DNA of 64,000 nucleotides from Dreissena polymorpha (taxonomy: Eukaryota > Mollusca > Bivalvia > Myida > Dreissenidae), in NCBI RefSeq assembly GCF_020536995.1, contig NC_068356.1, positions 22,301,809-22,365,808 of the forward strand. Reading direction: 5' to 3'. The position numbers and the translations under genes were made by a program. The notes beneath the pieces are model-generated. The model saw only the letters and a list, made by a program, of their open reading frames with translations, did not search any database and was not told the DNA's origin. This document shows positions 48,701 to 57,700 of this stretch, piece after piece; position 1 is the stretch's first letter; each line of letters begins with the position of its first letter.

Positions 48701-51700
48701 ATTTTTGTGACCCAATGTATTCAATATATTGTACACTAAGGCTAAGGCTTGGCACATTTGTTATTTAGTATTTATAAGGTTTATCACATCTATCTAAGTG
48801 TTTTATTGATGTTCAATTTAAACTTTATTATTCATTATTCCACATAATGTTTCATTGTGCAATATTATACGATCCTTTGCATTAGATTAAGCGTGTTCAA
48901 AATTAATATACACATTTGTTTGATGTATTTCTTTTATTAGTACATACAGGTACCCAAAAAACATATATGTAAAGTTGTGTAATTAACACAACCTTGCTAC
49001 AATAGGAATATTAATAGGCATGAAATGTGCATAAATACAAATACACATTATTTGATTACAGAATGTTGGAGTGGGGTTGACAAATATTTCTCAAGTTCTT
49101 GTTCTATCCAGCCTCATTCTTTCATATCACTAGAGCATAAATTACTACTAGTTGATTATAACTAGCCAGATTCAAATGGTTGTGACTTACTGCACATGCT
49201 TCTACTACACAAAGGAATGAAAATAGAAAGGGCCCACTAGCCATTGCTAGGTTCTAAAAGATCGGGATAGACCCTTAGATTTTCTTAGGAATCTCCTTGA
49301 GAGGAAACTCTTAGGTCTTCAAAACAATCGGCATTAATGCAACAAAGGTGGTTAATTGCGTTCAAAAGTTTCCAATCCTGGTACACTTTCTCAATTTCTG
49401 TGTTCAATTGTAGCCTCCCTGTCCAGTGTGAAACTGAAGGTGACGTGTGGAGCTCGGTCTGTGGAGACTGCGCACAGGTGCCCCGCCAGACCTCGCATAG
49501 ACCCTGGCAATGACATGAAGGTGCTACCAGACCGCACTGCTAACCCACCAAGTGAGTCATATCATAAGGTTTTTTCAAACACAAAAAACTATTTTTATCA
49601 AGGTTTATAATCTTAGGTGATTGTTCCACGGGTCATCAGCGCCCTTTATGAAAGTATTGATAGCTGTTTCCTGTCTTCTGTAAATGTAACCTCCTGGAAC
49701 CCCTTGTTCGCTAACCTCCTTAGCACCACATGTTCATTGTGATTGCCCTTTGTTGGTCATCTGTTGTGCCTTGTCTGTCCTCAATATTTGCCAGTTGAAC
49801 ACTCTATAGACCTCAACAATTCCGCAATTGTTGTTCAATCTTCATCAAACTTACTCAAAACATTTTTTCCCAATGATATCTTGGCTGATTTTAAAACTGG
49901 GTTATGCAGGGTAACAAAAATAGGGCACAAGGTCAAATCAGGGGTCATCCTAGAGGGTAACAATTTGGGTTTTGTTTGCCTTATGGGGCCTGGTATTGCC
50001 CTCTGATCAGATCTAAGTGAAATTAAAATATCTGGAAATGTCTAATAGTATTGCTGATCTATTTCACCTTATGTCGCTCCAGGCATGTTATCTGATTGTT
50101 AAGATAGCACCACTGCAATGATCCATAATCACTCAGCAAAGATAACAGCCAGTCTGAGAATATTAGTTATTAAATACATTATTAAGCAATGTTTTAACAT
50201 GATGGTTATCACCTCAACATGGCTCATGAATGTGTTATATGTAAAGGATGCTGGGAACCAAAATATTTGCTGCAGTTATTTAATTCCAGACGGTTGCAAA
50301 CAAAACATGAAAATGTCTCATGATTTACTCTAAATACTAGCAATTTTTTTCTCCAAGTAAAATGTTAGTTATACTCCCACAAACGAAGTTTAGGGGGGTA
50401 TATAGGAGTGAACTTGTCTGTCGGTTGGTTGGTTGGTCGGTCTGTCGGTCTGTCTGTCGGTCCGTATTAAGTGTCCGCTCTCTAATTCAAGTAGTTTTTA
50501 TCCGATCTTCACCAAACTTGGTCAGAAGTTGTATCTAAATGATGTTTAGGCCAAGTTTAAACATGGGCCTTGCCGGGTCAAAAACTAGGTCACGGGGTCA
50601 CTTAGTGCGTTTTAAACATTCAGCATGTTGTCCGCTCTCTCTAATTCAAGTAGTTTTCATCTAATCTGCACCAAACTTGGTCAGAAGTTGTATCTAGATG
50701 ATCTTAAGGCCAAGTTCAAACATGGGCCTTGCCGGGTCAAAAACTAGGTCTCGGGGTCACTTAGTTCGTTTTAAACATTCATCATGTTGTCCGCTCTCTA
50801 ATTCACGTAGTTTTCATCTGATCTTCACCAAACTTGGTCAGAAGTTGTATCTAGATGATCTTAAGGCCAAGTTTGAACATGGGCCTTGCCTGGTCAAAAA
50901 CTAGGTCACGGGGTCACTTAGTGCTTTTTTTAACATTCAGCATGGTGTCCTCTTTCTTATTCAAGTAGTTTTCATCCGATCTTCACCAAACTTGGTCAGA
51001 AGTTTTATCTAGATGATCTGAAGGCCAAGTTCGAACATGGGCCATGCCAGATCAAAAACTAGGTCACAATGTCACTTAGTACGTTTTACACATTGAGCAT
51101 TGTGTCCGCTCTCTATTTCAAGTAAATTAAATCCGATCTTCACCACACTTGGTCAGAAGTTGTAACTAGATGATGTGTAGGTCAAGTTCCAACATGCGCC
51201 ATGCCGGGTCAAAAACTAGGTCACGGGGTCACCTAGTGTGTTTTAAACCTCACCATGTTGTCCGCTCTCTAATTCAAGTAGTTTTTATCCAATCTTCACC
51301 AAAATTGGTCAGAAGTTGTATCTTGATAATGTCTAGGGCAAGTTTGAAAATGGGTCATGCCGGGTCAAAAACAAGGTCACGGGGTATCTCATTGCATTTT
51401 AAACCTCACCATGTTGTCTGCTCTTAAAGTAGTATTCATCCAATCCTCACCAAACTTGGTCACAAGTTTTATCTAAATGATCTCTAGGACAAGTTTGAAC
51501 ATGGGCCATTCCGGGCCTAAAACTCGGTCACGGGGTCACTTAGTGCGTTTTTTAACATTCAGCATGGTGTCCGCTCTCTAATTCAAGTAGTTTACATCCG
51601 ATCTTCACCAAACTTGGTCAGAAGTTTTATGGAGTTGATTGAGTGGCCAAGTTAGAACATGGGCCTTTCTGGGTCAAATACTAGGTCAAGGGGTCACTTA

Positions 51701-54700
51701 GTGCATTTTAAAATTTGAGCATGGTGTCGGCTGTTTTTTGTGAAGACGACATGCAAAATATTATCAGTGCCTTCCCCAGGAATTTTGTCAGGCGCCCCAG
51801 TGCCGATCGGGGTGGGATTGGGAGGGGTGTCCCCTCCTCTTTGCGTTGATTTTTTTTTAATTTAACGTGTCAATTCACGTTCTGTGGTGCGTTATAACTT
51901 AAAGAAAAACAGCGTCAAAAGACGTCATTTGGTGCGCTATGACTCTTAAAAAAAATCCCCCAGTCATTTAAAAATATATTTTTTTTATATTGTTTAATTG
52001 CTTTAAAACTTTTCCGCACAGATAGTAAAATCCCGACTCGAACGACTCCCAATACATCCGTTTCAACCCGACTCTATTACTGTATACTTACTATTTTTCA
52101 AGTTTCTATTTATTACCCGATAATCCCGTTTATTCCGTTTTTATCAATCTCTTTCTGGTAAATATTTACGCTAAAAGCTTTAAGTAATTTCTTTAACACA
52201 AACCTTGCCATTTTTTAAGTGACTATTTATAGATTTGATGAAATATTGCCTCTGAATATGCGTCAATCCCCTGACCTGTTGTGTGCTTGTTAAAACGCTC
52301 AATACACGCCATTTGTATGCAATAGACGCGACGTTGTACATGCTGCATAATTTTCGCGCTCTTTTTAATTGAGAAAAAGATTCGACACAAAATAAATTTG
52401 CACTGCTAATTTGAAGCAAAAATATTTAACGTTGCGGTTACATTTACATTCGGAAGTGTGTTTCGGATTAAAAACGTGTTAACATCGACTTACGGGAATG
52501 GGTTTTGGATTACAAATTAAATTATTCCCATTTGAGATTTCAACAAATATTAACCGTTGCGTTACAAATTCAACGATAATTTGTTTAAACACTTTACGAG
52601 TCGAAAAAATGTTTTGACGGAATTATGCATGAAATTCACGTTGTCCACGAGGATCACGGCCGGTTGCCATCATCAGTCTTCTAACTTCTAACTTGTAACT
52701 ATCAATTATCGGACGAAACATTTACAAGTGTGCGTAATTAATTCAACGAAAATTTGTTAAAGCGCATTACGTGTCGAATAAATGTCAGAAAAACGAGGTT
52801 AATCAGTTCTATAAATGGACATGTTGAAATATACATGTACTGGAATTAAATAAATTGTTATCACATAATTGTAACCGGGAGTCATTTGCACAACTTACTC
52901 GCTATAATAATTAATTGTTTACCACTTGCAATTAATTTCTCGCATTAATTATGAGTCAAAGGTAACACTTGTTTACAGTAAAAAGGTGTGATGATGATGC
53001 CCTAAACCGTATTTAATGTTTTGTACTGTACTAATTACCGGTTTATATTACTCAAATGGTACAACTTCTTACTAATCAAGCTGCGATAAACTGTTACTTC
53101 ATGCCCGACGTCAATAAAAAATAATGGTCGATAGTTAACCCCGCCCTCATAAGCATTCGCGTAACGGATTGGACAATGAACTTCACAGTTTGACGACTGG
53201 AAAGTTACCAGATACATTAATGACCGTGTAATGTGGCTAGAATAATCGATACGCGCGTCATGCTATTCTCTTATCAGTGGATTATCCATTACCCCATGTG
53301 GTGTTTATGGCGATTACTTGTGAAAGTAGGTACCGAGTGCTCTTTTAAAACAGGGAATATTGATACACTGATAGGGAAACCTTGATTTTTTTGGACAATC
53401 TCCACTTTCTTTTACTGAAGAATACACTGATCGGAAAATTTCAAGCGCCCTGGGGAATCTGATTTCGAAATTCAAGCACCCCGGCAAGGGGCGCTTAAAT
53501 GGCCTGGGGAAGACCCTGATTATGTGTCAATGCGGCATGTGGGGGTATTCGTCACGTCTGTGACTAAGCTCTAGTTTGTTTTTGTCATTTCTTTGCGTGA
53601 CCATTGTGTATTACTATATGATCTCTGTTCAGCTAAACTTTAAAAATGTTGTTCATTGTGAAAGACAAGAAATCAGTGATTTGAAAGTTATCATCCCTCG
53701 CCATAGGCGGAGGGTTATTGTTTTGGCGTTGTCTGTCCGTCTTTCCGTCCGTCTGTCCGGAGCCATATCTTGGAAGTGCTTTGGCGGATTTCATTGAAAC
53801 TTGGTATGAGTATATATGGATAAGAGGATGATGCACGCCAAATGGCATTGTACACCATCTGTTATTAATGGAGTTATGGCCCTTTGTATCTTGAAAAATT
53901 GCTTTTTAATGTGACTTAGAGCTTTATCTCCATTAACACATGAGCCAAGGCCATCAAACTTGCCATAGTTGTTCTCAATGATCTGGGGGTGCTTCACATT
54001 CAACACCCATAATCCTAAGGGCTTAAGTCAGGGTAACACATTGTGGTCAAAGGTCACAAATTTGATGAATTATTAATTATTTAGTCATTCCTTTACTATG
54101 CATCAAGGAATTCTGTAATAACTGTCCACAATTGTTCTCCATTATCTAGCTGCATGTCAAATATAAGATCCAGGTTGCTATGGTCATGGTCAAAGTCACA
54201 CACAAAGGTCATCATCACACAATTTGATTAAATATGCCTTATTGTCCCCTACCAGTAAAACTGGAGGGGACTTATGGTTTGCTCTCCGTCAGTCTGTCTG
54301 TCAGTCAGTCCGTCACACTTTTCTGAATCCTGGGATAACTTTAAAAGTTCTTAATATTTTTTCATGAAACTCTAAACATGGATAGAAGGCAATATGGAGA
54401 TTATGCACGTCATTTCATTGTGTTCCTACGTCAAAAATTCTGGTTTCTGTGGCAACAAATATAAAAACAATAACTATTTTTTTACTGACAATGGTGAAGT
54501 TTCACTGGTAGGGGACCATATTGCTTGGAAATCTCTTGTTTGGTAAGGATTCTACCATACTAAAATGGATTCTCAAAATGTCCTGATGTAATTGTTCTCA
54601 ATTATCAGACACAACCCTTCAATTATACCTTTTCTTTTAGTTCTACACCCATTCATAAACAAAATTTATTTGGCAGGGGATATCAATTCAAAGAATTTGC

Positions 54701-57700
54701 TTGTTTTTTATGTTTTAATTATCTTGTCATATTTAGTTTTAAAGGCACCAATACTGTTTGCGCTCCTTAGTTGTTACAACATGTCTGTTGTACATGTACA
54801 GTGCAACTTTCTGTTTAATTTCTTTTAAATACTAACTTTCTCAGTGAGTGTCTTTTTGTTTAATAGAACACAAACTTTTCAAATTTTGTGGGTTTTTTAT
54901 GCTGCAGTGTTAACAGCTTTATACTTTATCACAGCTGTAATCCACCTTGATGAAGATTATCTGGACCCAAATAAAGGTGGAGGAGGGAATACTGAGGGGG
55001 ATCTGCCTGGGGAACAACAGAATCCAGGTAGGACTATGAGTTGTGTAGAAAACAGAGTGTTTACTATCAATTGAAATAGCTGTGCTATGAATTTGTTGCA
55101 CTTTGTTTGTAAAGACAACATCTATTTATTTCCTTTTGTATGTCCCCTCCTCATAGGGGATGTGCTTGATTAATTCCTCCATGTATCTGTCTTTTCATCC
55201 TTATTGTCTGTCCGATATGTTTTGCATGTAACTCCAAAACTATAACTATTTTTGTATTTAGTTAAACAGACACACAATTCTTGAACTTGTGCTGATATAG
55301 TGATATAACTGTACAGACATATATGGGTATATTGAATGACTTGTGCTTCGTGACAATAAGCAGAATGTAGAGCCAGTTGTCTCCTATGAACACATGTCTA
55401 GTTTAGATCCTTTGTTTATGTTGACACTGTCTTTAAAGATTTTAAACCTAAAATTCTTGCCATGTTCAAGGATTGTGGTGGGGTTTATTGATTGTGCTTC
55501 AATATCATGTTTATTGATTCAGTAACATATAGTTTTACATAATATAATCTTAAGTACTTGATTGAGTAAACATAAATTTCTCAGAAATGTTTATTGTCAC
55601 TTTTTGTCTCCTACTGGTGAAACCGGAGGGGACTTATGGTTTGCACTCCGTCTGTCTGTCAGTCAGTCTGTCACACTTTTCTGGATCCTGATAACTTTTT
55701 AAGTTCTTCATATTTTTTCATGAAACTTGAAACATGGATAGATGGCAATATGGAGATTATGCACATCATTTCATTTTGTTCCTACGTCAAAAATTCTGGT
55801 TGCCATGGCAACAAATATTAAAAAAATATAAATTTTTTTACTAACAATGGTTGAGTTTCACCGGTACGGGACCATATTGCTTGGCAATCTCTTGTTTCTA
55901 TTGGGTTGTCACCATACATCTGCATAGTTCAAAGCATGTGTGACTCATGCAAATACAAAGTTAACCTGGCTCCATGATCCACTGGCTAATTGTGAATGAA
56001 ACTTTGATGATCTATCAACACATTGATACCTTACCATGTCATTTCAGCTATTGCAGCTATCATAGGAGGGATAGCCGCTGGTGTGGTGGTGCTGCTGCTA
56101 ATGCTCATAGTGATATGTCTCATCATCAGGAGAAGGTAAGCGGGGTCCAAGCCAGTCAACACTGGGAAGACAAAGTTATTTGGGGCAGCTTTTTACACTG
56201 CAAGGCATTAAGCATTTCAACTTTACTGTCCTTTCATATTTTGTATGCGGCATTACTCATCTCAACTTGTCTGTCCTTTCATATTCTGTATGCATGTATG
56301 AATGTCCCAAAGCTTTTGTTTTCAATTCATCTTTATCTATTGTGTTGATCTTTCGCAAACTTTCATAGTTGAATGACCTGTATGCGCACATGATTGTAAA
56401 GTAAGGAATTTTGGCTTTGACAAGCTTGAGCATAATTATGGATCTTGTTTAAACATTTTAGCTCACCTGTCACGAAGTGACATGGTGAGCTTATGTGACC
56501 GTGTGATGTCCGGCGTCCGCTGTGCGTGTGTGTGTGCTTGCGTGTGTCCGTCAACAAAATATTTGTGTAGACAGTAGAGGTCACAGTTTTCATCCAATCT
56601 TTATGAAATTTGGTCAGAATGATTATCTTGATGAAATCTGGGTTGGGATTGTATTTGGCTCATCTGGGGTCAAAAACTAGGTCACTAGGTCAAATAATAG
56701 AAAAACCTTGTGTAGACAATAGAGGTCACAGTTTTCATCCAATCTTTATGAAATTTGGTCAGAATGATTATCTTGATGAAATCTGGGTTGGGATTGTATT
56801 TGGCTCATCTGGGGTCAAAAACTAGGTCACTAGGTCAAATAATAGAAAAACCTTGTGTAGACAATAGAGGTCACAGTTTTCATCCAATCTTTATGAAATA
56901 TGGTCAGAATGTTTATCTTAATGAAATCTGAGTTGGGATTGTATTTGGGTCATCTTGGGTCAAAAACTAGGTCACTAGGTCAAATAATAGAAAAACCTTG
57001 TGTAGACGATAGAGGTCACAGTTTTCATCCAATCTTTATGAAATTTGGTCAAAATGTTAATCTTTATGAAATCTGCGTTTGGATTGTATTTGGGTCATCT
57101 GGGGTCAAAAACTAGGTCAAAAAGTCAAATAATAGAAAATCCTTGTGTAGACAATAGCGGTCACAGTTTTCATCCAATCTTTATGAAATTTTGTCAGAAA
57201 GTTTATCTTGATGAAATCTGGGTTGGGATTGTATTTGGGTCATCTGGGGTCAAACACTAGGTCACTAGTTCAAAGTTTAAAATAAACTTTAGTTGATAGT
57301 AGAGGTCACAGTTTTCATCTAATATTTATGAAATTTTGCCAGAATGTTAATCTTGATCAAATCTCGGTTGGGATTGTATTTGGATCATCTGGGGTCAAAA
57401 ACTAGGTCAAGAGGTCAAATCATAGAAAAACATTGTGTAGACAATAGAGGTAATAGTTTTCATTAGGGCTGCAATGAATCCAAAAAATTTGTTCGGATCC
57501 AAATCCAAATAAGGTTTCTTCGGATTTGTTTCGGATCCCGATCCCTCAGATAAGCGGAAATTAGCAATTCTGTCTAAATGAAAGAAATCAATGTTTTAGA
57601 AGTATAATTTGACTAAAAACATTAAACATTTATTAACAAAAAACAGAACAAATTTCTCGTTTAACATGGTAGCAATGTCAGAATAAAACGAAACCTCAAC

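Noticed and set aside
53035-53217. Minus-strand frame starting [20 protein letters not shown]
   Set aside because: It is within the CAG-ended transposon, short, and shows no transposase motif.
51765-53518. Typical hAT element with an 8-bp duplication
   Set aside because: Only five bases (ATTAT) match at the flanks; the next three differ on each side.
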